Origin: JAGVSV01 sp050952845 | GTDB lineage: Bacteria; Bacillota; Clostridia; Christensenellales; Aristaeellaceae | DNA length: 64,000 nucleotides | Assembly: GCA_050952845.1 (NCBI GenBank) | Contig: JBMNLP010000001.1 | Span: 1,798,001 to 1,862,000, forward strand | Direction: 5' to 3' | Part shown: positions 9,276 to 18,968 of the stretch, one piece after another | How positions within the stretch are numbered: position 1 is the stretch's first letter | Layout: the number at the start of each line of letters is the position of its first letter | Notes under the pieces: model-generated | The model's input: the letters and a program-made list of their open reading frames with translations, nothing else | What the model was told of the DNA's origin: nothing | Database searches by the model: none | Translations under genes and position numbers: made by a program

Positions 9276-11072
9276 TTAAATGCGCCACGTTGCCGCGGTA
9301 TTGAAATCTTCCCACATACGCGCATAGGTGCCGCCTTTTTCAAGCAAAGCTTCATGCGTACCCGATTCAACAATTTTGCCCGCTTCCATGACCATAATGC
9401 AATCAGCATCAACCACGGAACTTAATCTGTGGGCAATCATCATGGTGGTTTTATCTGCCATCAAACCGCGAAAAGCAGCTTGAATGAGCCTTTCATTTTC
9501 CGGATCAGCAAAAGCGGTCGCTTCATCCAAAACTAAAATCGGCGCGTCTTTCAGAAATGCCCTGGCTAACAAAAGCCGCTGCTCTTCTCCGCCGGATAAA
9601 AAGACCCCTTTGCCTCCCACAACCGTGTGCAGGCCATTCGGCAATCTTTCGACTACATCCAAGCATTGAGCCTTTTTACAGGCTTCCAGCACTTCTTCTT
9701 CGGTTGCGTCCGGTTTTGGTTTTCGGATGTTTTCAAAGACCGATTCCTTGAAAAGAGATTGGTTTTGAAAAACAAACGAAATCTGATTCATCAACGCCTC
9801 CCTGCGAAAATCCTGTACAGGAATCCCGCCAATACGAATGCTGCCTTCCTGCGGGTCATAAAAACGCGGCAGCAAGGAAGCCAAGCTGCTTTTTCCCCCG
9901 CCGGATTCCCCCACCAAGGCAACGAACTTACCTTGCGGAATTTCAAACGATACATTTGAAACCACGTTTCGCTCCGTATTGGGGTAATGAAAAGAAACAT
10001 TTTCATAGCGTACCGTATGTTCTTGCGCTTCTCCGTGATTACCGTAAGATATCTGCTCATGTACAAAAAGGCTTTCTATTCTTTCCACCACTTCGGTCGC
10101 TTGCATGGTTCCCTGGCCAATGGTCATGATTTTGATGATTTGTGTCGCGCAGTAACCGATAAATAAAACATAAAAAACCAAATTGCTGATAATCATAATC
10201 GGGCTTGAGCTGCGGTTGATCATAATAATCGCGAAAGGAATTAGAAAGTAGACCGCTGCCCTGACCATGGTGTTGGAAAGGAGCATCCATTTCCTTGCCA
10301 TGTAGGTATATTCCAAAGAAAAGGACGAGTAGTTTTTGATGGCATCCCGAAACGCCTTAAAAGAGAGAATGGTTTGTTGAAACACTTTAACAACAGGAAT
10401 CCCGCGTACATATTCAACTGCCGAAGCGTTCATCTGTTCCTGAGCGGTCATGTAATTATGAACACAATCCCTGTTTTTCCCTGAATACATAGGAAAAATT
10501 AAAAGAATGGCTGAAATAATGGTAAACAGGGAAATGAGCCCCATTCGCCAATCATAGGAAAAGAAAACAAGCAGCATCACAACCGGAAAAACTGCAACCG
10601 CCGCCAGGTCGGGGGTGTTATGCGCCACCATGGCATGGGTTAAACCGGCGTTGTCGTCAATGGTCTTTCTTAATTTTCCAGAGGCTTGATTCTTAAAAAA
10701 GCCCAAAGGCATGTTCATAAAGCGCTGCATCGAACTGCTGCGAATGCCGCTTTCAATACGGAAAGCCACCAAGTGCGAAAAAGACAGCGACATGAAATAA
10801 AACAAAATGCTGATGATGTAAAACAATACAACCAACCAAGCGTGACGGATGATGCAGTCGATGTTGGGGTTTGGCTGCAAAATATCGCGGATAATCCGAT
10901 GGATATAGGCATAGGGAACAACGCCAGTAACCGTGCTTAAAGCCGCCGTTATGATGGAAACCCAGATAAGCCAGCGCCAGCGGCCCGCATAACCCAGCAA
11001 TATGTTCCAGGTTTCTTTGGAAGTTCTGCTTTGCTCTTTTTGAGGAGCAGTTGATGTTTTTGTTTCAGACAT
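9276..11072 (-). CDS. Exporter-fold ABC half-transporter, first subunit of pair 1
   Basis: 598 residues, membrane domain then ATPase. Walker A GESGGGKSS, signature LSGGEEQR, Walker B LVLDEATAFADPENE, switch IAHRL. The AFAD form of the D-loop, in place of the common SALD, is shared with the first subunits at 25954-27771 and (as AFTD) 38501-40298, and marks one subfamily within the window. The N-terminal ~25 residues are charged and lack a signal. It lies 90 bp after the carboxylesterase and immediately before its partner. Function as half of a heterodimeric transporter is secure; direction and substrate are inferred from the metal-type operator at 18.6 kb and from YbtPQ/IrtAB precedents. Confidence 0.88.
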   Translation of the reverse strand: MSETKTSTAPQKEQSRTSKETWNILLGYAGRWRWLIWVSIITAALSTVTGVVPYAYIHRIIRDILQPNPNIDCIIRHAWLVVLFYIISILFYFMSLSFSHLVAFRIESGIRSSSMQRFMNMPLGFFKNQASGKLRKTIDDNAGLTHAMVAHNTPDLAAVAVFPVVMLLVFFSYDWRMGLISLFTIISAILLIFPMYSGKNRDCVHNYMTAQEQMNASAVEYVRGIPVVKVFQQTILSFKAFRDAIKNYSSFSLEYTYMARKWMLLSNTMVRAAVYFLIPFAIIMINRSSSPIMIISNLVFYVLFIGYCATQIIKIMTIGQGTMQATEVVERIESLFVHEQISYGNHGEAQEHTVRYENVSFHYPNTERNVVSNVSFEIPQGKFVALVGESGGGKSSLASLLPRFYDPQEGSIRIGGIPVQDFRREALMNQISFVFQNQSLFKESVFENIRKPKPDATEEEVLEACKKAQCLDVVERLPNGLHTVVGGKGVFLSGGEEQRLLLARAFLKDAPILVLDEATAFADPENERLIQAAFRGLMADKTTMMIAHRLSSVVDADCIMVMEAGKIVESGTHEALLEKGGTYARMWEDFNTAATWRI

Positions 11073-11161
11073 TTTTAATTCTCCTTCTTAATCGTTAATG
11101 AATATATTTCCACAGTCATGATGGAGCACGTTCATATGAGGAAACGAAGCTTCAATTGGTT

Positions 11162-12676
11162 TTACGCAATGAACCTATCATCCTTTCCGCGCATGAAAGA
11201 TTTCATAATTTTAGTGAACAAATCAGTATCTAAAAGCTCCTCAATAATTGTCTGTTGCGGGAAGTCGATGGGCTTGGCTCCCCTTTCTTCATAGAAGGTT
11301 ATTTTCCCATTTTCCCCAAAGGGTTCACGGCCTGGAATGCTGCCGGTTTGCATGAAAGCAATCCAGTCGTTTTGCATGATTTCCATTTGCAACAGGTTTT
11401 TCTCCGTTGGTTTCTTGCAAATATCCTGAATGGTACCAAAAATGAGGGGTAGCTCCGCGCAGTGATAGGCTCCCCTTAAACCATTCCAAATATTGGGAAC
11501 AAAATTCATGCGGTAACCGTAGCATGTGGTGAGCTTAGAATAAAGCTTCATGTCCCGCAAAGCTGTAACATGAAAAGGTGTTTCCATCATCCTAAACTGC
11601 ATCTCTATCAGGCTTGGATACTGCTTTTGCAATTCATTAGCAAAGTGTAAGCCTTCTTCTCCATAAAGCTGCAGACACTTCTCCCGGAAGACTTCCTCCT
11701 TGGTTACAATCCCCAATCCCTTGTACCAGGATTTGTTGTTAACCATTGCCAGTTCATCCCCTGTTGTTCCTATCATGACGGGTTTTGCAGAAAATTCACC
11801 CCTGTATTTTAAATGTCCGACGTCATCTTTCAAAAAGGTACCGTCCACAATGGGCGTTGATAACAGTTCAAGCGGCATCTTTAATCGGATGAGTTTTTTG
11901 GAAGAGAGTCCGAGCAGTTCCTCAGAACCGGACAAGCGGTTGATTTTCAAAAAGTTTCCGGCATATTTTTTCGCCTGTTCCATCGTCATGCATTCACCGA
12001 TGCCGGAAGAGCAGATAATCAGTTTATCAAAGTATTGAGAACTTTCTTCATTCATCATCTGCATGGATACTGATAACCCGCCAGCAGACTGGCCCATGAG
12101 AGTAATGTTATCCTCGTCCCCGCCAAAGGCGGCAATGTTTTTTCGCACCCACTTGAGGGCGCACTGCTGATCGAAAAAGGCGCGGTTGCACGACAGCTTG
12201 CCGTTAATCATCACGGGGATAAAGCCGGGAACAGATAAGCGGTAATTAATCGTTACAACGACGATGCCCTTGGCAGCCAGAAACCTGCCGTTATACAGCG
12301 GCGTTGTGCCAGAACCGTAGGTAAAGCCGCCGCCGTGGATGAAAACAAGCACAGGTTTTTTACCCTTGGCAGCGCTGGTCCAAATATTTAAAACAAAAGC
12401 ATCTTCGCTTGTTTCATCCGTTTCCGTTAATATTTCCTTTCGCATCATGGGGTTTTTTAGAAACAGGTTGATAAGCGGCGGTACTTTGTTTTGAGGGAAG
12501 CGCATCCCCACCCCTGAATTTACCGGCTGCGTTTGATAGCTTTCTATCATCTTTGGCATACCAAATCGATCGGCTTTAGCGTAAGGTATGCCAAGATAAG
12601 CCTGCACATTCGCGCTATTTACTTTCTCATTCTGGCAGATAAAAGCACCTGAATTTAGTTGTTTTTTCTCTTTCAT
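11162..12676 (-). CDS. Type-B carboxylesterase family hydrolase
   Basis: 504 residues of the carboxylesterase/para-nitrobenzyl-esterase family. The oxyanion-hole motif HGGGF is at 114-118, the nucleophile is Ser197 in GQSAG, and a His in RGAYHCAEL near residue 405 fits the catalytic base. No signal peptide is visible, so it should act in the cytoplasm. It is encoded inside the 18.6-5.8 kb operon between an alpha/beta hydrolase and an ABC pair. Ester hydrolysis of an imported chelate, analogous to Fes or IroE, would make sense of that position but is not shown by the sequence. The ATG at 12676 lacks a strong Shine-Dalgarno, so translation may be coupled to the gene upstream. Confidence 0.85.
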   Translation of the reverse strand: MKEKKQLNSGAFICQNEKVNSANVQAYLGIPYAKADRFGMPKMIESYQTQPVNSGVGMRFPQNKVPPLINLFLKNPMMRKEILTETDETSEDAFVLNIWTSAAKGKKPVLVFIHGGGFTYGSGTTPLYNGRFLAAKGIVVVTINYRLSVPGFIPVMINGKLSCNRAFFDQQCALKWVRKNIAAFGGDEDNITLMGQSAGGLSVSMQMMNEESSQYFDKLIICSSGIGECMTMEQAKKYAGNFLKINRLSGSEELLGLSSKKLIRLKMPLELLSTPIVDGTFLKDDVGHLKYRGEFSAKPVMIGTTGDELAMVNNKSWYKGLGIVTKEEVFREKCLQLYGEEGLHFANELQKQYPSLIEMQFRMMETPFHVTALRDMKLYSKLTTCYGYRMNFVPNIWNGLRGAYHCAELPLIFGTIQDICKKPTEKNLLQMEIMQNDWIAFMQTGSIPGREPFGENGKITFYEERGAKPIDFPQQTIIEELLDTDLFTKIMKSFMRGKDDRFIA

Positions 12677-12691
12677 ACAATGACCACTTTC

Positions 12692-13621
12692 TTAAAGGCC
12701 ATTAATAAGGCCTACATATTCGTCATAGGTTCTTTTGGATGCTCTGTTTATCCTGACAGCCCCATAGCAGTGGGGCATGCCCGGTTCTATATGAATCTTG
12801 TAATCAGCCTCCGCTTTTTCCAGAGATTGCTGGTAGATGGGGGCTGCATAAACCAGGCTTTCTTTCTCACCAAAGTACAGAAAAATCTTTCCGGCGTTCC
12901 GGAAATCTCCATGAGCAGTATGAATAAGCCATTCCTCCAGGTCTTGCCCGCCTCGGTTGATTTGCCCATAAGCTTCTATCATATCCACAGGAATGAAAGG
13001 GTCTATGCCCCGATGCGCTTCAAGGCTTTCCTTTTCGACCTTGTTTATCGGCACATGGCCGGGGGATAGGCCGATGGTCAGAGCCGGCATGGGAAGTTTT
13101 TCTTTATAATAATTGTTCCAGGAAATCATGGTCATGGCAGCCGTGCCACCGAAAGATAAGCCTATCACGGCAACTTTTTCATGTCCGTAATCATGTAGCA
13201 TGGCGCGATAGGTTTCAAAGATCATGCGGAATGTTTCATTGACGGGATGTTGGGTGGTAGGGGGATAGAATGGATAATAAATCTCAGCGTCTATCCGCTT
13301 TAAGAGTTTCCTTGCAAGAATAAGCTGGGACTGGTAATAATTATAGACCCCTCCTCCACCGCCAATGTAAAGAATCGCTCTCTTGGGAAGTTGTCCCTTC
13401 TTTTTCATCCGCAAGCAATAGTATGACCCGATCTTCGTATCGATTTTCAGGTCTTTATAGACGATGCCCCTCCTGTTTCTTGGCAACTTAAATACTTGGC
13501 GCTCATTATGCTTTCGGGCATGGGCCTGGATCTCATCCACCTTCACAGCCAGTGGATATAAATAATGAGCCAGCCACAAAGCCCCCATAATGATTTTATT
13601 GCTAAGTTTCATGGGCGGCAT
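12692..13621 (-). CDS. Alpha/beta hydrolase (hormone-sensitive-lipase-like)
   Basis: 309 residues. A glycine-rich loop (YIGGGGGVYNY near residue 88) occupies the place of the HGGG oxyanion motif, the nucleophile elbow is GLSFGGTA with Ser near 156, and His in EPGMPHCYG near residue 285 is the likely base. This resembles the alpha/beta hydrolase fold-3 family. The stop of the preceding methyltransferase lies in the sequence GTGATG, giving coupled translation from GTG (13624) or ATG (13621). It is followed after 15 bp by the carboxylesterase, so two unrelated esterase-type genes sit side by side in one transporter operon. Confidence 0.8.
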   Translation of the reverse strand: MPPMKLSNKIIMGALWLAHYLYPLAVKVDEIQAHARKHNERQVFKLPRNRRGIVYKDLKIDTKIGSYYCLRMKKKGQLPKRAILYIGGGGGVYNYYQSQLILARKLLKRIDAEIYYPFYPPTTQHPVNETFRMIFETYRAMLHDYGHEKVAVIGLSFGGTAAMTMISWNNYYKEKLPMPALTIGLSPGHVPINKVEKESLEAHRGIDPFIPVDMIEAYGQINRGGQDLEEWLIHTAHGDFRNAGKIFLYFGEKESLVYAAPIYQQSLEKAEADYKIHIEPGMPHCYGAVRINRASKRTYDEYVGLINGL

Positions 13622-14406
13622 CACTTTCTTCCATAAAGGATTGCCGAGTGACGTAAGCTGTACATGGCAGCTTCTTTTTTTGTCATAAACTTTCCGTCTG
13701 TCGTATCAATCATCTGAACCTTTTCATATCCCATGCCTTTCAATTTTTTGATAAAAGATGGCATATCGCCGTATTTTCCTTTCGAAAAAATATCATGAAG
13801 AGCAAAGCTCCCGCCTTTTTTAAGCACCCGAAGCGTTTCCAACAGAACTTGCTGCCTATCTACTCCAGTAATATTGTGGTAAACGTAGTTACTTACCACA
13901 GCGTCAAAGCTTTCATCCGGAAAGTCAAGTTGAACAGCGTCTCCTTCTCTGAATTCAACACGATTAACACCTTCCGCTTTCGCATTTTTCTCACACAGAC
14001 TTTTATTATAGGAAGCGTATTCTTTGCCCCAGCGATCAACACCGATGACCAAAGCTGATGGGTTCCTTTTGGCTACAGCAATGGTTAAAGCGCCGCTGCC
14101 ACAGCCAACATCCAACGCCAATCCATATTTGGGCACTTTAACATAGCTGGCGATTCCTTCAACAATGTCTTTGGATAGCTTGCGCTTGCCATCATAGGAA
14201 AAAGCGCGGTACATTCTTGCCATCCAAAGAAAAGCTGCTGTCAACAAAATGGCTGCAACCAGCAAAACAGAACTTAATATCGCTTTTTTTGTCCCATCAT
14301 GCAGCGTCCATTGAAAAATCATTGTTGCCAAACAACATAGAATGACAAAGAGACCCAACAGATAAAGTATGTATTTGGGCACCCAATTTCTATAATCCGG
14401 CTTCAT
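13621..14406 (-). CDS. Membrane-anchored class I SAM methyltransferase
   Basis: 261 residues. Two N-terminal hydrophobic segments (YILYLLGLFVILCCLATMIF and a second ending LTAAFLW) are followed by a complete SAM-binding domain with ALDVGCGSGALT as motif I and VIGVDRWG as motif II. ATG 14406 has an AAGGA site six bases upstream. It overlaps the DUF454 gene by 17 bp and the following hydrolase by a GTGATG junction, so the genes are tightly coupled. The substrate is unknown; the membrane anchor suggests a substrate that enters at the membrane, for example from the ABC transporter. Confidence 0.82.
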   Translation of the reverse strand: MKPDYRNWVPKYILYLLGLFVILCCLATMIFQWTLHDGTKKAILSSVLLVAAILLTAAFLWMARMYRAFSYDGKRKLSKDIVEGIASYVKVPKYGLALDVGCGSGALTIAVAKRNPSALVIGVDRWGKEYASYNKSLCEKNAKAEGVNRVEFREGDAVQLDFPDESFDAVVSNYVYHNITGVDRQQVLLETLRVLKKGGSFALHDIFSKGKYGDMPSFIKKLKGMGYEKVQMIDTTDGKFMTKKEAAMYSLRHSAILYGRK

Positions 14407-14863
14407 TTGATTCCTTTCTTGTTTCAGCAAAACCTTTATATAAGTAGTTAGTATCCTTCCTTATACGCTGTTGTTCTCCTTCTTTTGCAGAAATCGTCTT
14501 CACTCCGAAGCAGAAATAGGCCATGTGGAACAGCCAGACAAGGCTCAGAACAAGACAGCCAACCATGATGCCCTTAGAGCCCATCATGACAAAACCAATG
14601 CTCATCAACAATGTAACTGTAATCATGATTCGAATCTTGGTTTTCCATGTCATGCCATAACCTGCAACATAGTCTTCCAGATTATTTTTGTAGAGTTTAG
14701 TATCTTTGAACCAGCGTTCCAGCTTTTCAGAGCTTCTGGCAAATGAAAATGCCGCCAGCATTAAAAACGGAAAAGAAGGAAGCATGGGAACAACCGCTCC
14801 CACTGCGCCTAAACCCACACCAATGCAGCCAAGAATGATGTACAGAATTTTCTTAATATTCAT
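14390..14863 (-). CDS. DUF454 (YbaN-like) inner-membrane protein
   Basis: 157 residues with the DUF454 pattern: an N-terminal hairpin of two helices rich in Gly (GCIGVGLGAVGAVVPMLPS), the conserved ARSSEKLERWF motif, then two more helices. Function is not established; in other bacteria members lie next to heme, iron or respiratory genes. The ATG at 14863 is preceded by TGGAGGAG. It overlaps the YgbA_NO gene by four bases (ATGA). In-frame upstream codons overlap that gene and were rejected. Confidence 0.85.
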   Translation of the reverse strand: MNIKKILYIILGCIGVGLGAVGAVVPMLPSFPFLMLAAFSFARSSEKLERWFKDTKLYKNNLEDYVAGYGMTWKTKIRIMITVTLLMSIGFVMMGSKGIMVGCLVLSLVWLFHMAYFCFGVKTISAKEGEQQRIRKDTNYLYKGFAETRKESNEAGL

Positions 14864-15195
14864 GAGTTCTCCTCCAGTCGTTTCCTTTCTTTCTTTGATA
14901 CGATGACATGACGGATGGCCATGATGGGATGGTGAAATATCATCCTGGGCCCTGAAAAGCGCATGACTGCTCGAATTTTTTCGCGCATGTCGGATTTGTA
15001 GCAATGAACCTTGCAATTAGAGCAGAAGGTCTTGGTTTCCATAAAGGGACACGTATCACTGCGCTGACGGGCATACGCATCTAATGCAGTACAATCAGAA
15101 CAAAGTGTCGTGCAGCCATGTTTTTTCTTGCAGTAGAGAGCAATCATCAGGGATACTGTTTTCTTTTCCCGCTCCCGCTTGGATTGTATGTCCAT
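14860..15195 (-). CDS. YgbA_NO family (nitrous-oxide-stimulated promoter) protein
   Basis: 111 residues. The family signature is clear: LMIALYCKKKHG, a CxxC-type cluster (LCSDCTALDAYARQR, TCPF), CSNCKVHCYKSDMREKIR and VMRYSGPRM-like VMRFSGPRM. The several conserved cysteines suggest metal or Fe-S binding. Escherichia coli YgbA is induced by nitric oxide and has been linked to recovery from nitrosative damage; its role here is inferred only by family. Its start codon overlaps the stop of the ABC gene upstream by one base (TGATG), placing it firmly in the metal-uptake operon. Confidence 0.85.
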   Translation of the reverse strand: MDIQSKREREKKTVSLMIALYCKKKHGCTTLCSDCTALDAYARQRSDTCPFMETKTFCSNCKVHCYKSDMREKIRAVMRFSGPRMIFHHPIMAIRHVIVSKKERKRLEENS

Positions 15196-16835
15196 CAGCT
15201 GACTCGCCCGTGTTCTACCGAGTATGTTTTATCTGCGATGCCCATGGTAGATTTCCGATGGGACACCAGAACGACTGTCTTGCCAGAGCGTTCCTCATGA
15301 AGAGATTTTAGAATGACCGCCTCATTCAGGCTGTCCAAATTGGAAGTTGGTTCATCCAGCAGCATAAACGGTGCGTCGTGAATGAATGCCCTTGCCAATC
15401 CCAAGCGCTGGCGTTCACCGCCGGAAAGGGTATCACCAAGCTCGCCGACTGGTGTATCGTAGCCGCGGGATAAGCTCATAATAAAGTCATGGACGGATGC
15501 CTTTTTACAAGCGGTGATGATTTCGTCTTCAGTAGCATCCAGTTTGGCAATGCGCAAATTGTTGTGAATGCTGTCATGGAACAGGTGAGTTTCCTGTGTC
15601 ACAAAGCTTTCCATATCACGAAGGTTGGTGGTATTGATTTCATTCACAGACCGCTCTGAAATCTTGACTGAGCCTTGCTGAACCTCCCAGAAACGCATAA
15701 ATAATTTGAGTAGCGTAGATTTCCCGGAACCACTGCGTCCCGTAATGCCGATGATTTGATTCTTGGGTATCTTCACAGAAAAATCGTCCAGAATTGTTTC
15801 TTTTTCATAGGCAAAGGTAACGTTTTCGGCGGCGGCCCCGAGGAAAGTAACTTCTGTTCTGCCCGTCACTTCCGTTACCAGCGGCGTTTCATCCAGGATA
15901 TCCAGCACACGATTACCAGCGGCAAAGGTGTTCTGCAAGGTGGAACCAAGAGCGGATAGAGCCACGCAAGGGCCGAAAGAACTCATCAGCGCCAGCGTAC
16001 AAATCAGCGTACCAGAGAAGTCACACAGAAAGGCCGACAGGAACAACATAGACAGATCAAATACCAGAATAACGGTGTTCGTAATCGCTGTATTGCGGCC
16101 TGCGATGCACTTCATGCGTTCTTCAGCTTTGGAAAGTTCCTCCGTCTTTTTGTTCATCTGCGACATGCGCTGTTCACCCTGACGATATTGCAGCGTTTCA
16201 GAAAGACCGCGCAGTGAATCAAGAACAAAACTGGCGAGCTCGCCGGATTTGGTACGGAATTTCATGCCATCCTCACCGCTGAGTTTAGAAGTCAACAGAG
16301 GGATGATGCCCCCCACAGTGATATAAGCTGCCAACGCCAGTACGCCAAGGGCGATATGGTAACTTCCGATAAATATCACCATAACAGTGCAGAACAAAGC
16401 CGCGATGCAGATAGGCGAAATCGTATGGGCGTAGAACACCTCCAACAATTCAATATCCGAGGTGATGATGCTAATTAGATTACCTTTATCTTTACCTCCC
16501 AGTTTAGCGGGACACAGGCGGCGCAGGGCGCCAAAAACCTTGTCACGAATCAGTGCCAATAATTTGAAAGCGATAAAGTGGTTGCATGCCTGCTCCGCAT
16601 AACGAAGGAAGCCGCGTACCGCAGCGAATATTAGAACTGCGCTGAAAACCACACTGAGATTCATGTGCCATTCCGGATAGAGTATATGCAATACAGCATA
16701 GCCGCCGAACACCGTAATAAAGGCAGCGCATAAATGACCAATTAGTCCCATGATAATGGCAAGAATCATATAGCCGGTAAGCGGTTTTACCAGCCCTACC
16801 AAACGGGCCATCACTTGAAATCCACTGCGTTTCAC
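15195..16835 (-). CDS. Exporter-fold ABC half-transporter, second subunit of pair 2
   Basis: 547 residues: six-helix membrane domain then ATPase with GRSGSGKST, LSGGERQR, LLDEPTSNLD and VSHR motifs. The overall look is CydC-like. GTG at 16835 is chosen because AGGTG lies eight bases upstream and the codon overlaps the partner's stop as GTGA. With 16832-18568 it forms a heterodimer. CydDC exports thiols, so an exporter role cannot be excluded. The operator pair upstream of the operon nevertheless places it under the same control as feoABC and the Fec-type genes. Confidence 0.88.
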   Translation of the reverse strand: MKRSGFQVMARLVGLVKPLTGYMILAIIMGLIGHLCAAFITVFGGYAVLHILYPEWHMNLSVVFSAVLIFAAVRGFLRYAEQACNHFIAFKLLALIRDKVFGALRRLCPAKLGGKDKGNLISIITSDIELLEVFYAHTISPICIAALFCTVMVIFIGSYHIALGVLALAAYITVGGIIPLLTSKLSGEDGMKFRTKSGELASFVLDSLRGLSETLQYRQGEQRMSQMNKKTEELSKAEERMKCIAGRNTAITNTVILVFDLSMLFLSAFLCDFSGTLICTLALMSSFGPCVALSALGSTLQNTFAAGNRVLDILDETPLVTEVTGRTEVTFLGAAAENVTFAYEKETILDDFSVKIPKNQIIGITGRSGSGKSTLLKLFMRFWEVQQGSVKISERSVNEINTTNLRDMESFVTQETHLFHDSIHNNLRIAKLDATEDEIITACKKASVHDFIMSLSRGYDTPVGELGDTLSGGERQRLGLARAFIHDAPFMLLDEPTSNLDSLNEAVILKSLHEERSGKTVVLVSHRKSTMGIADKTYSVEHGRVS

Positions 16836-18568
16836 TGTGCAGCACCTCGCTTCGTGTAGCGTTCCAGTTCTTGCTGAGCATTCCAAAGTTGGGCGTAAGT
16901 TGTGTTCCTTTCTAAGAGTTCGTTGTGCGTGCCGCTCTCTGCGATGATGCCCTTATCCAGAACATAAATGTTATCCGCACTTATCACATTGGCAAGTCGG
17001 TGAGAAATCAAAATGACGGTTTTGGAATGGGCAAGTATATGGATTTGCGCCATAATATCATTCTCGCTCTCTACATCTATGTTAGAGGTAGCTTCATCAA
17101 AAATGTAGACTGGACTATCATGAAGCAATGCTCTTGCAAGGGCGAGGCGCTGGCACTGGCCGCCGGAAAGATTAGATGCCTTTTCATTGAGTGCTGTATC
17201 CAATCCGCCTTCACTACGGAGGAAATCTGCCAGATTGACTTGCTCCAGCGTTGCCCATAGAACATCGTCCGTGGCGTTGGGGTTTGCCATTAACAAATTG
17301 TCCCGAACAGTCCCTTTGAACAAATAACTCTGATGGCTGACATAGGTGAAATTCTCCATTAAACTTGATTCGCTGATCTTTGCAAGGGACATCCCACCCA
17401 CAGTCAATTGCCCGCTGTAGCCCTTGTTGCGCCCCATCAAAAGAGCTGCAATGGTAGACTTTCCGCAGCCGCTTTCACCAACAATGGCAGTAAAACTCCC
17501 TTTCGGAAATATCATATCTACACCATGAAGAATCTCCCGCTCTGGCTCGTAGGAAAAACGGAGGTCTTTTACTTGAATGGTGCAATCCTGCGGTACGAGG
17601 CCATCCTGTTGCTCTTCCTCGGGTAAATCCAGCAGTGTGAAAATCTTATCAGAAGCAGCCACGCCGTTCATAGCGATATGGAAGAAACTGCCCAGTAAGC
17701 GCATGGGAAGAAAAAAGTCGGCAGCCAAAAGGATAATCATCAAACAACCTGCCAGGTTTACATAACCGGCGCGAAACTGGCTGGTTGCCAGAATGACCCC
17801 CAATGCAGCACCACCATAGGCGATAAGATCCATAATGGTAATAGAGTTAAGCTGCATGGTCAGCACCTTCATGGTAATCTTGCGGAAGCGTTCGCTTTGT
17901 TCGTTCATTTCCTGATGTTTGAACCCATCAGACTGATAAATTTTTGTTGTAGTCAACCCCTGCAGATTTTCAAGGAAGGTATCTCCCAATGCAGTATATT
18001 GACCCCAATACTTGCTGAGCAGTTTCTTTGCCCAACGCTGAACCGCAACGATCGTCACCGGAATGATCGGGACACAAATCAACAACACGATTGCAGAGGG
18101 AAAATTTACAAAACTAAGAACACCGAAAAGCGTCAGTGGAGCAAACATTGCATAGAAAAACTGCGGCAGATAAGCACCGAAATACGATTCCAGTTGATCC
18201 ACGCCTTCCACTGCCACCTGTACAACCTCAGAGGTTTGTACCTTTTCTTTGTAGGAAGTACCCAAGCAGAGCAGTTTACGATATATCAGCTCACGAAGGG
18301 TCTTTTTGACCGCCTTGGAGCTAAGGTAGCTCAGGCGGCTGGTTAATACAGCGCAGAAAAAACGAATGACCACAGCGACCAACGCAACTGCTGCTATCAT
18401 GCCGAACTGCCATCTATCGGCAGTTCCTTCATAAATCCTTTGCAACAGATGGGCAACAGCACCCATCATTGCAATATTCGCTGCCAGGGATACCCATTGA
18501 CATGCTATATTTCCAGCAATGTATTTTTTACTTTCATTGACCATACCAATCAGCCGTTTGTTAATCAT
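16832..18568 (-). CDS. Exporter-fold ABC half-transporter, first subunit of pair 2
   Basis: 578 residues. Membrane domain with about six helices, then GESGCGKST, LSGGQCQR, FDEATSNIDVESEN and ISHRL. CydD-like in its motifs. The ATG at 18568 has a GAGG site nine bases upstream; longer starts would enter the operator region. It is the first gene of the minus-strand operon that apparently runs to 5.8 kb through eleven genes with gaps below 100 bp. The promoter in front has two GTTAG-N6-CTAAC operators. Confidence 0.88.
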   Translation of the reverse strand: MINKRLIGMVNESKKYIAGNIACQWVSLAANIAMMGAVAHLLQRIYEGTADRWQFGMIAAVALVAVVIRFFCAVLTSRLSYLSSKAVKKTLRELIYRKLLCLGTSYKEKVQTSEVVQVAVEGVDQLESYFGAYLPQFFYAMFAPLTLFGVLSFVNFPSAIVLLICVPIIPVTIVAVQRWAKKLLSKYWGQYTALGDTFLENLQGLTTTKIYQSDGFKHQEMNEQSERFRKITMKVLTMQLNSITIMDLIAYGGAALGVILATSQFRAGYVNLAGCLMIILLAADFFLPMRLLGSFFHIAMNGVAASDKIFTLLDLPEEEQQDGLVPQDCTIQVKDLRFSYEPEREILHGVDMIFPKGSFTAIVGESGCGKSTIAALLMGRNKGYSGQLTVGGMSLAKISESSLMENFTYVSHQSYLFKGTVRDNLLMANPNATDDVLWATLEQVNLADFLRSEGGLDTALNEKASNLSGGQCQRLALARALLHDSPVYIFDEATSNIDVESENDIMAQIHILAHSKTVILISHRLANVISADNIYVLDKGIIAESGTHNELLERNTTYAQLWNAQQELERYTKRGAAQ

Positions 18569-18611
18569 CCTCTTTTGCCTCGTCTTTTTCTGCTGGTGCA
18601 GGCAGAGTGCT

Positions 18612-18668
18612 GTTAGAGTCACCTAACACGCTAAGGTTAGATTATTCTAACTTGATGTGATTTGTCAA
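18612..18668 (-). promoter_or_regulatory. Promoter of the 18.6-5.8 kb operon with two tandem operators
   Basis: On the minus strand, TTGACA (18668-18663) is followed after 16 bp by AATAAT. GTTAG-N6-CTAAC copies lie at 18636-18651, overlapping the -10, and at 18612-18627, 24 bp apart. Confidence 0.78.
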
Positions 18669-18968
18669 GGGTCTTTCTTGTTATTTCACACATAGCCATT
18701 TATCTCACTTATTTATCATTCACGGAGACTATAGTGTATCAAGCCGAACTTTAAAACTAAAAAACCAGCCTATTATTATGCTTTTTGGCATTGCTACATA
18801 GCTCACCCACTTTTTAAGCTAGTAGATATAGCTATTAGATATATATGGTTAGGGTGTCAAAAGCATAGGTTTAGAACCCACCTTAAAAGCACCCTTTAGT
18901 GTATGGTGTTCAGTATCTAGTTGGATTTAAATAAAATAAAGGAATCCGTCGATATAGATCTCTATATT

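Noticed and set aside
18847..18863. GGTTAGGGTGTC at the IS1182-like end resembles the operator half-site
   Set aside because: There is no CTAAC half at the right spacing and the sequence is explained by the perfect terminal inverted repeat of the element.
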